From contig JAHXHS010000050.1 in assembly GCA_025656455.1 (NCBI GenBank), positions 1 through 38,485 on the forward strand: a stretch of DNA of 38,485 nt. Direction: 5' to 3'. Positions 25,970-34,462 of the stretch are shown piece after piece. A program made the translations under genes and the position numbers. The notes under the pieces were generated by a model that made no database searches, was not told the origin of the DNA, and worked only from the letters and a program-made list of their open reading frames with translations. Position 1 is the first letter of the stretch; each line of letters opens with the position of its first letter. This DNA is from Candidatus Thiodiazotropha sp. (ex Epidulcina cf. delphinae). GTDB lineage: Bacteria; Pseudomonadota; Gammaproteobacteria; Chromatiales; Chromatiaceae.

Positions 25970-26233
25970 GGCCTGTTAACACTAATCGGATTGCCACTGC
26001 CAGGGGCCATTTTTTACCCAGCAAGGCAGAACGAGCGTGGTGTAGCCCGGCTACATGAGCGAGTGATAACGCCGCTGGGTGAAAAATGGCCCCTGGCCCT
26101 TCGGGTTGCGCCTGAAAAAGCCCCACTCGGCGTTGCTCGTCGCTTATTTGGAGCGACCAAACCGCGCTCCTCGCGCCTTGATTGGGGCTTTTTCAGGCAC
26201 AACAGTGGCAATCCGATTAGTGTTAACAGGCCC
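25969..26233. mobile_element. 265-bp TA-flanked MITE, copy 1
   Basis: Terminal inverted repeats GGGCCTGTTAACACTAATCG continue through GATTGCCACTG (31 bp) at both ends, flanked by TA at 25967-25968 and 26234-26235. Two internal long hairpins follow: one built from GGGGCCATTTTTTACCCAGC and its complement, the other from CCTGAAAAAGCCCC and its complement. The second copy at 33901-34165 has exactly the same length in inverted orientation. There is no credible coding potential. Confidence 0.9.
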
Positions 26234-26247
26234 TAAAACAAGACAAT

Positions 26248-26345
26248 TTCTCTCACAAAGACGCAAAGACCGCCAAGGAAAAAATAAATACGTCAAAAAA
26301 ACAATATGTTATAACTTTGCGATCTTCGCGTCTTTGCGAGAGTTT
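26248..26345. repeat. Inverted CGCAAAGACGCAAAG-type repeat
   Basis: Left arm TCTCACAAAGACGCAAAGAC (from 26252) and right arm, read on the other strand, TCTCGCAAAGACGCGAAGAT (back from 26337) form an imperfect palindrome around an AT-rich centre. Similar CGCAAAG repeats are common in environmental proteobacterial genomes. A single degenerate arm occurs near 37170-37195. No gene is present. Confidence 0.6.
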
Positions 26346-26357
26346 TTCTTTCCAGAC

Positions 26358-26376
26358 GGACACTAGTGTAGTGTCC
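26358..26376. repeat. Head-to-head remnant of 318-bp element ends
   Basis: GGACACTA-GTG-TAGTGTCC is a perfect 8-bp inverted repeat with a 3-bp spacer. Its right part matches the outer end of the element at 16462. It lies 65 bp upstream of hisG and may be a scar of the same family. Confidence 0.5.
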
Positions 26377-26441
26377 GCCCAGTAATCCCTATCATTTGTT
26401 ATCCTTTCACCTCCGAAACTGTGCGAAACGCAAACCGACCC

Positions 26442-27095
26442 ATGAAATTTGACGCACCCATTACCATCGCGCTTTCCAAAGGGCGTATCTTCGAACAGAG
26501 CCTGCCACTGTTGGCCCACGCCGGCATTGAACCGTCGGATGATCCAGAGACCAGCCGCAAGCTGATCCTCGATACCAATCACCAACAGGTGAAACTGGTG
26601 ATCATCCGGGCCACGGATGTCCCCACCTATGTCCAGTACGGCGCGGCAGACCTGGGCATCGCGGGTAAAGACGTGTTAATGGAACACGGTGGTGAGGGTC
26701 TATACGAGCCCCTGGACCTGAAAATCGCCCGTTGCCGCATGATGACGGCGGGCTATCCAAACACAGGCGCCGGCGAAGCCAAGGGACGGTTACGGGTCGC
26801 CACTAAATATGTAAAAAGCGCGCAGCGCTTTTTTGCCGCCAAGGGCGAACAGGTGGAGATCATCAAGCTCTATGGATCCATGGAGCTGGCCCCTATCGTC
26901 GGCCTGGCCGATTTGATCGTGGATCTGGTGGAGAGCGGCAATACCCTCAAGGCCAACGGCCTGGTGCCCATCGAACATATTGCCGACATCAGTTCCCGTC
27001 TGGTGGTCAACAAGGCCTCCTGGAAAATGAAGCATGCATTGGTCACTCAGTTGATCGACGCCTTTCGGGAAGCAGTCAATCAATCAACGGAATAG
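26442..27095 (+). CDS. hisG: ATP phosphoribosyltransferase, short form HisG
   Basis: First step of histidine synthesis: ATP plus PRPP. About 217 residues, the short form that lacks the C-terminal regulatory domain and normally needs HisZ. The N-terminal ITIALSKGRIFEQSLPLL, the middle DLGIAGKDVL and the PRPP loop DLIVDLVESGNTLKANGL are clear. A GTG at 26421 could start seven codons earlier, but the family usually begins just before TIALSKGR, so I chose the ATG. No hisZ is in the window; in many relatives it is near purA and unlinked. hisD follows after 5 bp. Confidence 0.95.
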   Translation: MKFDAPITIALSKGRIFEQSLPLLAHAGIEPSDDPETSRKLILDTNHQQVKLVIIRATDVPTYVQYGAADLGIAGKDVLMEHGGEGLYEPLDLKIARCRMMTAGYPNTGAGEAKGRLRVATKYVKSAQRFFAAKGEQVEIIKLYGSMELAPIVGLADLIVDLVESGNTLKANGLVPIEHIADISSRLVVNKASWKMKHALVTQLIDAFREAVNQSTE

Positions 27096-27100
27096 TTACC

Positions 27101-28405
27101 ATGAGCGAAATCCGCCAACTATCGACCAGCGACAGGGATTTTCAACAAAAACTCGACACCCTGCTTGCCTGGGAATCGGTCTCGGACACCGCCGTCAACG
27201 ACACGGTCAACCAGATCATTGACGATATCAGAGACAAAGGGGATACAGCCCTGGTCGACTTCACCAACCGTTTCGATGGTTGGCAGGCCGAAACCGCGGC
27301 AGACCTGGAGATCCCGCTGCACCGTCTCGAGCAGGCCTGGCATGCCATACCGGCCGATCAACAGCAAGCCCTGGAGGTCTCGGCCAACCGCATCCGCGCC
27401 TATGCGGAGCACCAGATCACCGATGCCTGGTCATATAGCGAACCGGACGGCACCCTGCTGGGACAGCAGATCACTCCGCTCGACAGGGTCGGTCTCTATG
27501 TGCCCGGCGGCAAGGCGGCCTATCCCTCATCGGTGCTGATGAACGCCATCCCCGCCAAGGTTGCGGGTGTCGCTGAACTGATCATGGTGGTCCCGACGCC
27601 GGGCGGTGAACGCAACGAACTGGTGCTGGCCGCGGCCCATGTTTCGGGGATCGACAGAGTGTTCGCCGTCGGTGGCGCCCAGGCCGTAGCGGCCTTGGCT
27701 TACGGCACCGACAGCGTGCCGCCGGTGGACAAGATCGTCGGACCCGGCAATATCTACGTCGCAACCGCCAAGCGGGCTGTATTCGGCCAGGTCGGTATCG
27801 ATATGGTCGCGGGACCGTCGGAGATCCTGATTGTCTGTGACGGCGAGACCGATCCCGACTGGATCGCCATGGATCTCTTCTCCCAGGCGGAACACGATGA
27901 AGACGCCCAGTCGATCCTGCTGTGTCCCGATGCAGCCTTCATCGGCCAGGTGAATGCCAGTATCGACAAACTCCTGCCGACCCTGGAGCGCCGGGAGATC
28001 ATGGCCACCGCCCTGCGGGTGCGCGGCGCACTGATCCATGTCAAGGATATGGATGAGGCCATCGAACTGGCCAACCACATCGCACCCGAACACCTCGAAC
28101 TCTCCGTGGCAAATCCCCAGTCAATGGCTAAGCGCATCCGCCATGCGGGCGCCATATTCATGGGCAGATACACCGCTGAGGCCATGGGGGACTACTGCGC
28201 CGGTCCCAACCACGTGCTGCCGACCTCTCGCACCGCTCGTTTCTCTTCGCCTTTGGGGGTGTATGATTTCCAGAAACGCTCCAGCCTGATCATGGCCTCG
28301 CCTGAAGGGGCTGACACCCTGGCGAGGACCGCTTCGGTGCTGGCCCGCGGCGAAGGCCTGACCGCCCACGCCCGCTCCGCGGAGTACCGTTATAAGGAAA
28401 AATAG
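27101..28405 (+). CDS. hisD: Histidinol dehydrogenase HisD
   Basis: Last two oxidations of histidine synthesis, histidinol to histidine with NAD and zinc. 434 residues, full length. Typical stretches: YVPGGKAAYPSSVLMNAIPAK, VGGAQAVAALAYGTDSVP, KIVGPGNIYVATAK, MVAGPSEILIV, QAEHDEDAQSILL with the zinc His, and NHIAPEHLEL. It follows hisG by 5 bp and precedes hisC by 12 bp, so these form one operon. Confidence 0.97.
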   Translation: MSEIRQLSTSDRDFQQKLDTLLAWESVSDTAVNDTVNQIIDDIRDKGDTALVDFTNRFDGWQAETAADLEIPLHRLEQAWHAIPADQQQALEVSANRIRAYAEHQITDAWSYSEPDGTLLGQQITPLDRVGLYVPGGKAAYPSSVLMNAIPAKVAGVAELIMVVPTPGGERNELVLAAAHVSGIDRVFAVGGAQAVAALAYGTDSVPPVDKIVGPGNIYVATAKRAVFGQVGIDMVAGPSEILIVCDGETDPDWIAMDLFSQAEHDEDAQSILLCPDAAFIGQVNASIDKLLPTLERREIMATALRVRGALIHVKDMDEAIELANHIAPEHLELSVANPQSMAKRIRHAGAIFMGRYTAEAMGDYCAGPNHVLPTSRTARFSSPLGVYDFQKRSSLIMASPEGADTLARTASVLARGEGLTAHARSAEYRYKEK

Positions 28406-28417
28406 GACTATCCATTC

Positions 28418-29473
28418 ATGAGCCGCTACTGGAGCCCAATCGTCAATCAGCTCTCACCCTATGTGCCAGGCGAACAGCCAGAGATTGACAACCTGATCAA
28501 ACTGAATACGAATGAGAACCCCTATGGCCCTTCCCCCCGGGTCATCGAGGCGATACAGCGTGAACTGAGCGACGATCTGCGACTCTATCCTGAACCCACC
28601 TCAATGGCCCTGCGCCAAGTGGTGGCCGACTACTACGGCGTCACACCGGAGCAGGTGTTTGTCGGCAACGGTTCTGACGAGGTATTGGCGCACACCTTTT
28701 TCGCGCTCTTCCAACACGCTCGGCCGTTGCTGTTTCCGGATATCACCTACAGTTTCTATCCAGTCTATTGCGCGCTTTACCGCATCGACTATGAGACGGT
28801 CCCCCTGGCAGAGGACTTTTCACTCGATGTCAGCCGCTATGAGCAGCCAAATGGTGGCATCATTTTCCCTAATCCGAACGCGCCGACCGGGTGTCTGCTG
28901 ACACTGGCTGAAATTGAGCAACTGCTCACGGCAAACAGGGATTCGGTTGTGGTCATCGATGAAGCCTATATCGACTTCGGCGGTAAAAGCGCTATTGCGT
29001 TGATCGACGGTCATCCCAATCTGCTGGTGACACAGACACTCTCAAAATCCCGCTCACTGGCTGGTTTACGCATTGGACTGGCCCTCGGTGACGCCGCCCT
29101 GATCGAGGGGCTGGAGCGGGTCAAGGATAGCTTCAACTCCTACCCGATCGACCGGCTCGCCTCGGCCGCAGCCATTGCCTCATTCGAGGACGACGCCTAC
29201 TTCAGACAGACCTGCCAGCAGGTGATCGACTCACGTCAACGGCTGACGACTGAGTTACAGGCGCTAGGTTTCCAAGTGTTACCCTCCGCCGCCAATTTTG
29301 TGTTTGCCCGTCACCCCGAATGGGACGCCCTGGCGATAGCCGCGAAACTGCGCAGGGAGGGGGTGATCGTGCGTCACTTCAAGCAACCGGGAATCGACCG
29401 GTTTCTAAGAATCACCGTCGGCGCGCCGCATCAGAACGAAAGTCTCCTAGCAATACTGAAGGAAATGGTTTGA
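28418..29473 (+). CDS. hisC: Histidinol-phosphate aminotransferase HisC
   Basis: PLP enzyme converting imidazole acetol phosphate and glutamate to histidinol phosphate. 351 residues. IKLNTNENPYGPSP near the N-terminus, NPNAPTG, VVIDEAYIDFG with the ring-binding Asp, and the Schiff-base Lys210 in TLSKSRSLAGLRIG are all present. Last gene of hisGDC here; it converges on the fructosamine kinase gene with a gap of 25 bp and no clear hairpin terminator between them. Confidence 0.97.
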   Translation: MSRYWSPIVNQLSPYVPGEQPEIDNLIKLNTNENPYGPSPRVIEAIQRELSDDLRLYPEPTSMALRQVVADYYGVTPEQVFVGNGSDEVLAHTFFALFQHARPLLFPDITYSFYPVYCALYRIDYETVPLAEDFSLDVSRYEQPNGGIIFPNPNAPTGCLLTLAEIEQLLTANRDSVVVIDEAYIDFGGKSAIALIDGHPNLLVTQTLSKSRSLAGLRIGLALGDAALIEGLERVKDSFNSYPIDRLASAAAIASFEDDAYFRQTCQQVIDSRQRLTTELQALGFQVLPSAANFVFARHPEWDALAIAAKLRREGVIVRHFKQPGIDRFLRITVGAPHQNESLLAILKEMV

Positions 29474-29498
29474 TGCGTAAAAACCACATCCGCGCCTA

Positions 29499-30377
29499 CT
29501 ACACTTCCGCCAACAACCGATCGATCATCGACGTCGCCTGCCCCAGATAGCCGCCACCGAAGAGATTCAAGTGGTTGAGGATATGGTAGAGGTTATAGAG
29601 GGTCTTGCGGGTCGAGTAGCCCGGCGATAGCGGCCAACTCTCCCGGTAGGCATCATAAAAGCGATTGCCGAAACCGCCGAACAGCTCCGTCATGGCCAGG
29701 TCCGCTTCCCGGTCGCCGTAATAGACCGCTGGGTCGAAAATGACCGGGTTGCCCTCTCGGTCGTAGGCCAGATTGCCTCCCCAGAGATCGCCATGCAGTA
29801 ACGAGGGATTCGGCTGGTGCTCGATCAACACGTGAAACCGCTCCAGCAACCGCTCTCCCTGACGCTGCAGGCTGCCGCGGTAACCGTTGCGCGCCGCCAG
29901 TTGCAGTTGAAACCCCAGGCGTTGTTCGCGCCAAAAGTCGATCCAATTGTCGCACTGCTGATTCGGTTGATGTGTTGAGCCGATGGTATTGTCCCGCCGC
30001 CAGCCGAAACGGGGTTGACCGACACGGTGCATGACAGCCAGCTGCCGGCCGGCCAATTCACCGCCGTTGCGGCCCACATGCCCCATCTCGATAAATTCCA
30101 TCACCAGATAGGATTGGCCGTCACTCAGTCCGCAGCATAGGGGTCTCGGCACCCGGATAGCGCTTGAATCGGCCATCTCCTTGAGCCCCTCCGACTCCGC
30201 CTCGAACATATCCAACAATGCAGCGCCATTGAGCTTGACGAAATAGACCCGCTCGCCATCCGTCAGGCGCACGCCCGTATTGATGCACCCACCGCTTATG
30301 TGTCTAGGCTCCAGAGGATAGAACGGTGTCCCGGTAGTCTGTGCAACATGTTCCGCTATGATTTGCCATTGATTCAC
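29499..30377 (-). CDS. Fructosamine/ketosamine-3-kinase family protein
   Basis: A phosphotransferase-fold kinase that phosphorylates sugar adducts on proteins or small molecules so that they fall off (deglycation), known for the family. 292 residues. Motifs: ISGGCINTGVRL, FVKLNG with the ATP Lys, LVMEFIEMG hinge, catalytic LLHGDLWGGNLAYD and metal-binding VIFDPAVYYGDREADLAM. The open frame reaches 30407, but GGGAGAG 8 nt before the GTG at 30377, plus the usual family start NQWQIIAEHV, favour the shorter form. Confidence 0.93.
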   Translation of the reverse strand: MNQWQIIAEHVAQTTGTPFYPLEPRHISGGCINTGVRLTDGERVYFVKLNGAALLDMFEAESEGLKEMADSSAIRVPRPLCCGLSDGQSYLVMEFIEMGHVGRNGGELAGRQLAVMHRVGQPRFGWRRDNTIGSTHQPNQQCDNWIDFWREQRLGFQLQLAARNGYRGSLQRQGERLLERFHVLIEHQPNPSLLHGDLWGGNLAYDREGNPVIFDPAVYYGDREADLAMTELFGGFGNRFYDAYRESWPLSPGYSTRKTLYNLYHILNHLNLFGGGYLGQATSMIDRLLAEV

Positions 30378-30834
30378 GACGGCATCTCTCCCAGCCGCTT
30401 GCCACACGTCAGAGTATCAATTTTCCGGGATGCCTCTCCACCCCTTTTTGTCCTTCGACAGACACCCTGTCTCATTTGCGCCACAGTCATCCACCACCTT
30501 TGTGCAATGTCGACGTAAGCGGTCACTGACCCTAATAACCGCGTCTTATTCACATTCCCGAAATTGTTGCAATACAGCATCCCAGGGATCGGCTTTGCAG
30601 ATTCATTAGCAGAAGGTTATATAGCATAACTCCTTGTTAAATCTAGAGTTAGTCTAACTGGTGAAAAATTGGCCAAATTAATGAGAACCCTGTAGTCACA
30701 AGGCCTTAAGCTTGATATTCAAAAATCACCCACAAAGTTATCCACAGATGTTGTGGACAAAAAAATTTTGCAGGACGCATCAAACGGTTACAGAATTTAA
30801 CACCAAATCCATACGCACATGATACAGTCTGTCC
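30378..30834. other. AT-rich intergenic region upstream of priA
   Basis: A 457-bp gap between the divergent fructosamine kinase gene and priA. It is AT-rich from about 30560 to 30820 and contains a DnaA-box pair (separate entry). No ORF here resembles a known gene. The promoters of both genes must lie here; none can be fixed with certainty. Confidence 0.6.
30738..30760. promoter_or_regulatory. Inverted pair of DnaA boxes upstream of priA
   Basis: TTATCCACA (30738-30746) is a perfect consensus DnaA box. Five bases later TGTGGACAA (30752-30760) is, on the other strand, TTGTCCACA, one change from consensus. They stand 74 bp before the priA ATG. The same bases can form a 6-bp hairpin (TCCACA/TGTGGA). 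Control of priA by DnaA is inference. Confidence 0.55.
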
Positions 30835-33042
30835 ATGGTTGTGGAACCCATTCTTCAGATCGCCCTGCCCGGCCCTTTGCGGACACTCTTCGACTACCTT
30901 CCACCCAAGCATCTTGCCTATCCCCTGCTGCCTGGCGGTCGTTACCGAGTCCCTTTCGGGCACGGCAGCCGCACGGGTCTGCTGATCAGGCTCACCGCCC
31001 AGAGCGCAATCCCCGCAACGCGTTTGAAACGGGTGCTGGAACAACTCGACCCGGCTCCCCTGCTCCGGGAAAGGGACCTCCGTTTGCTATGCTGGGCCGC
31101 GGACTACTATCAACACCCGTTGGGTGATGTCATCTTTCTCGCCCTTCCCGGCAACCTGAGGAAGGGCCGCTCGTCATCCGCCGACAAACCCTCCGGCCTT
31201 CGCCTGACACAGGCAGGCCGGGCAGTAAACCTCAAAACCCTGCACCGCGCCCCGAAACAGCTCGCGGTCATTCAGGCCCTGGCGGAAACACCCGAGGGCA
31301 TAACCCGATCAGCCCTTGCCGCCGGCTGCGAGGCATCTCCCGCCGTACTGCGTCGCTTATCGGACAAAGGCTGGATCGAATCCTGCCACCTCGAAGCGAT
31401 GGCCGAGCCGGTTCCGCCGGCACCGCCAAGGCACAGACTCAATCCAGACCAACAGAATGCAGTGGATGAAACATGCGCCCATCTGGGGCGATTCAGGCCC
31501 TTCCTGCTTCACGGCGTCACGGGTAGCGGTAAGACAGAGGTCTACCTGCAACTGATCGAAGCCGTCCTGGCACGCCGGCAACAAGCCCTGGTGTTGGTGC
31601 CGGAAATCGGACTGACGCCGCAACTGCTGCAACGTTTCAAGGAGCAGATCGGCGCAGCGGTGGCGGTCCTGCACTCCGGGCTCTCGGACGGTGAGCGGGA
31701 GCGGGTCTGGCAGGCCATGGGCCGATCGGAAAAAAAGGTCGTCGTCGGGACCCGTTCCGCGGTTTTCACCCCCATGCCCGCGCTTGGCCTGATCATCGTC
31801 GACGAGGAACACGACCTCTCTTACAAACAGCAGGAGGGTTTCCGTTATTCCGCAAGAGACCTCTCACTGGTGCGTGCGCAACAGTACGACTGCCCGGTGG
31901 TGCTCGGTTCCGCCACCCCATCCCTGGAGTCCCTGCGAAATGCAGAAGAGGGCCGCTACCATCGGTTGCGTCTCCCCCGGCGCGTGGCGGGGGCGCGCAT
32001 GCCCCAACTCCGACTGTTGGATATCCGCAGCGTACACCTCGACGGCGGTCTCTCACCGGCACTGCTCAAGCAACTCAGGCAGACCCTTGCAACGGGTGAA
32101 CAGGCGATGCTGTTTCTCAATCGCCGCGGCTACGCGCCGATGATCACCTGCCATGCCTGCGGCTGGCTCACCGACTGCCCCCGCTGCGATGCGCGCATGA
32201 CCCACCACCGGCAACAGCGCCTGCTGTGGTGTCATCACTGTGGACATCAACGCCAGGTGCCGACGCACTGCCCTGATTGCGGCAGTCCCGATCTGCGCCC
32301 ACTGGGCCAGGGCACCGAACGTATCGAGGAGACGCTGCAGCGCCACTTCCCCGAGACGCCACTGGCTAGGATCGACCGTGACTCCACCAGCCGCAAGGGC
32401 ACACTCGAGAAACTCCTCGGCGAGGCCAAGACGGGGCGCTACCCCCTGCTGCTGGGTACTCAGATGCTGGCAAAGGGCCACCATTTCCCCTCGATCACCT
32501 TGGTCGCCATCCTGGATGTGGATCAGGGCCTGTTCGGCGCCGATTTCCGCGCATCCGAGCGGATGGCGCAACTGGTTCTGCAGGTCGCCGGCAGGGCCGG
32601 CAGGGCCGAACGCCCAGGCAAGGTGCTGATACAGACACGCCACCCGGATCACCCCTTGATGCAACTCCTGACCACCAAGGGTTACACGGCCTTTGCCAAG
32701 GAGGCGCTCGAGGAGCGCAGGATGGCGGCACTCCCCCCCTACTCTCACCAGGTATTGTTACGCGCCGAATCGACCAAGGCATCCGACCCGGAAACGTTTC
32801 TTACTCAGGCGATACAGGTTGGCAGAGAGACGACCGGCGCGGCCGCCGTGGAGTTCTGGGGACCCGTTCCCGCGCCGATGGAGCGAAGAGCGGGCAAGAC
32901 CCGCGCTCATCTGCTGATTCAATCAGCACAACGTCAGGCATTGCATCATTGGCTAGAGAAATGGGTTCCCGGCATCACAGCCTTACCCGCCTCGCGTCGC
33001 GTACGCTGGTCGATCGACGTGGATCCGCAGGAGATGCTTTAA
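30835..33042 (+). CDS. priA: Primosomal helicase PriA
   Basis: Restarts stalled replication forks by binding forked DNA, unwinding 3'-5' and loading the primosome. 735 residues. The N-terminal DNA-binding part is followed by the helicase core: Walker A GVTGSGKT (227-234), DEEH (323-326), GSATPSLESL and QMLAKGHHFP. Two zinc clusters are intact: CHACGWLTDCPRCDARM and CHHCGHQRQVPTHCPDCGS. Full length, no damage. It stands alone, with an AT-rich region bearing DnaA boxes upstream. Confidence 0.98.
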   Translation: MVVEPILQIALPGPLRTLFDYLPPKHLAYPLLPGGRYRVPFGHGSRTGLLIRLTAQSAIPATRLKRVLEQLDPAPLLRERDLRLLCWAADYYQHPLGDVIFLALPGNLRKGRSSSADKPSGLRLTQAGRAVNLKTLHRAPKQLAVIQALAETPEGITRSALAAGCEASPAVLRRLSDKGWIESCHLEAMAEPVPPAPPRHRLNPDQQNAVDETCAHLGRFRPFLLHGVTGSGKTEVYLQLIEAVLARRQQALVLVPEIGLTPQLLQRFKEQIGAAVAVLHSGLSDGERERVWQAMGRSEKKVVVGTRSAVFTPMPALGLIIVDEEHDLSYKQQEGFRYSARDLSLVRAQQYDCPVVLGSATPSLESLRNAEEGRYHRLRLPRRVAGARMPQLRLLDIRSVHLDGGLSPALLKQLRQTLATGEQAMLFLNRRGYAPMITCHACGWLTDCPRCDARMTHHRQQRLLWCHHCGHQRQVPTHCPDCGSPDLRPLGQGTERIEETLQRHFPETPLARIDRDSTSRKGTLEKLLGEAKTGRYPLLLGTQMLAKGHHFPSITLVAILDVDQGLFGADFRASERMAQLVLQVAGRAGRAERPGKVLIQTRHPDHPLMQLLTTKGYTAFAKEALEERRMAALPPYSHQVLLRAESTKASDPETFLTQAIQVGRETTGAAAVEFWGPVPAPMERRAGKTRAHLLIQSAQRQALHHWLEKWVPGITALPASRRVRWSIDVDPQEML

Positions 33043-33064
33043 CCCGGATGTTCCACCCAGGCTA
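33040..33064. repeat. Remnant resembling the 291-bp element ends
   Basis: TAACCCGGATGTTCCACCC followed by AGGCTA resembles both ends of the element at 21950-22240 brought together. It starts at the TA of the priA stop codon. It is short and degenerate, so this assignment is tentative. Confidence 0.35.
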
Positions 33065-33240
33065 GTCTACTTCACTCACTCCGTTCCCAAGCAGATGACA
33101 CCCAATCCTAAACAAAACGGCGTGGATCAGGATATATCTTCAATGGTGTGATTTGATAGCCATCAATGAAGCCCATACACTCCGTCTCGCAGCAATTCTG
33201 CGTACGACTTTATTTGAGACTGTCTGTTAAAGGAAAACAT

Positions 33241-33855
33241 ATGAACGTGATGAAGTATTCCAGGAGATTAATTCCGGCCCTTGCAATAACTATCGCCCTT
33301 ACTGCATATTCCGGGGCCTTACTGTCCGCCAGCTCCGCGCACCACATTGGATTCTCCTATGTATCAGGAGCAAGGAACGTATGGGACTGGCATGAAGACA
33401 ACCTGTTTCTGGACGATGAACTAAGCGGCGTGCCTATCGGACTCTCCTACCGATTCGCCGGGCTGTTCGATTCCGGTTTTCGCCTGGATGCCGGTGTAGG
33501 GCCTCTCGTTCTAATCATCGGCGATGTGGAATATTATGACGTTCCTATCCAATTCTCTATAGGCTATGGTTTCTTCTCCTCATCCTCCTTTCGCCCATAT
33601 GCGCGGGTCGGCGCCAGTTTTCATATCAATGACGGAGACTATCTGGTAGATGAGACCAATGCTGGCGTTATCGGCGCAATCGGCTTTGAACTCGGTGAAC
33701 CAAACGACTCGGTTAACTTTTTTATGGAGGCTTCTTATGATAGTACCGAGGTGACTTTTTCAACTGCGGAGAGTAATGAATATTTCGCCAGACGGCCCTC
33801 GCAAGAGGATATCCTTGCCAGTGACTTCATGCTGACTATTGGGGCGCGTTTCTAA
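33241..33855 (+). CDS. Probable outer-membrane beta-barrel protein
   Basis: 204 residues from the ATG at 33241, which has AAAGGA about 6 nt upstream; the frame from 33166 adds a leader without a signal. A signal peptide (RRLIPALAITIALTAYSGALLSASSA) is followed by alternating strands such as HIGFSYVSGARNVW, GLSYRFAG, FRLDAGVGPLVLIIG, PIQFSIGYGFF and RPYARVGASFHI. It ends MLTIGARF with a terminal Phe, the usual outer-membrane barrel signature. It resembles small 8-strand OmpW/Lpp-like porins in layout, but I cannot name a family. Confidence 0.75.
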   Translation: MNVMKYSRRLIPALAITIALTAYSGALLSASSAHHIGFSYVSGARNVWDWHEDNLFLDDELSGVPIGLSYRFAGLFDSGFRLDAGVGPLVLIIGDVEYYDVPIQFSIGYGFFSSSSFRPYARVGASFHINDGDYLVDETNAGVIGAIGFELGEPNDSVNFFMEASYDSTEVTFSTAESNEYFARRPSQEDILASDFMLTIGARF

Positions 33856-33900
33856 GGTTAGTGATTCTATAGCTAACATCAGTTAACTCAAAACAACCTA

Positions 33901-34165
33901 GGGCCTGTTAACACTAATCGGATTGCCACTGTTGTGCCTGAAAAAGCCCCAATCAAGGCGCGAGGAGCGCGGTTTGGTCGTTCCAAACAAGCGACGAGCA
34001 ACGCCGAGTGGGGCTTTTTCAGGCGCAACCCGAAGGGCCAGGGGCCATTTTTCACCCAGCGGCGTTATCACTCGCTCATGTAGCTGGGCTACACCACGCT
34101 CGTTCTGCCTTGCTGGGTAAAAAATGGCCCCTGGCAGTGGCAATCCGATTAGTGTTAACAGGCCC
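33901..34165. mobile_element. 265-bp TA-flanked MITE, copy 2 (inverted)
   Basis: Same element as at 25969-26233, in the opposite orientation, same length, near identical, again flanked by TA (33899-33900 and 34166-34167). Differences are scattered single bases. It lies between the barrel gene and argS. Confidence 0.9.
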
Positions 34166-34167
34166 TA

Positions 34168-34462
34168 ATAGATTTCACTCCCAACGCTCATGCCGCCGGG
34201 TCAGGACAACTTGGATCAGGCCCGGCAGCTTGATCCCAATGTTGTCGCTTTCAGCATTAGCGCCGTCATTTGTGTTGATTTGCGTTCATTAGCGGACGGT
34301 TCCTTCTGCTTTTTTCGCCCTCAAGAGTCTAAAAACCGGCCATCACATCGGCGTGACAGGGAAATGAATCATTTCTGACCGAAATTCCCACCCACCCCTC
34401 CCCCGCGACGCACGATTCCTGGTATCCTTGCCGCCCTCGTAACAAGTATTCCGACAATCACG
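34168..34462. other. Repeat-like non-coding stretch before argS
   Basis: Part of the 607-bp gap between the barrel gene and argS. It contains a degenerate stretch around 34265-34310 (TTGCGTTCATTAGCGGACGG) that resembles a common dispersed non-coding repeat. No gene is visible. The argS promoter is probably between 34380 and 34460. Confidence 0.4.

Noticed and set aside
25991..26236. Small frames within the 265-bp elements (both copies give the same 65-81 codon frames)
   Set aside because: They exist only because the two repeats are copies; the composition follows the palindromes and has no ribosome binding site.
30738..30760. Replication origin
   Set aside because: Only two DnaA boxes, no dnaA/dnaN/gid neighbours and no box cluster.
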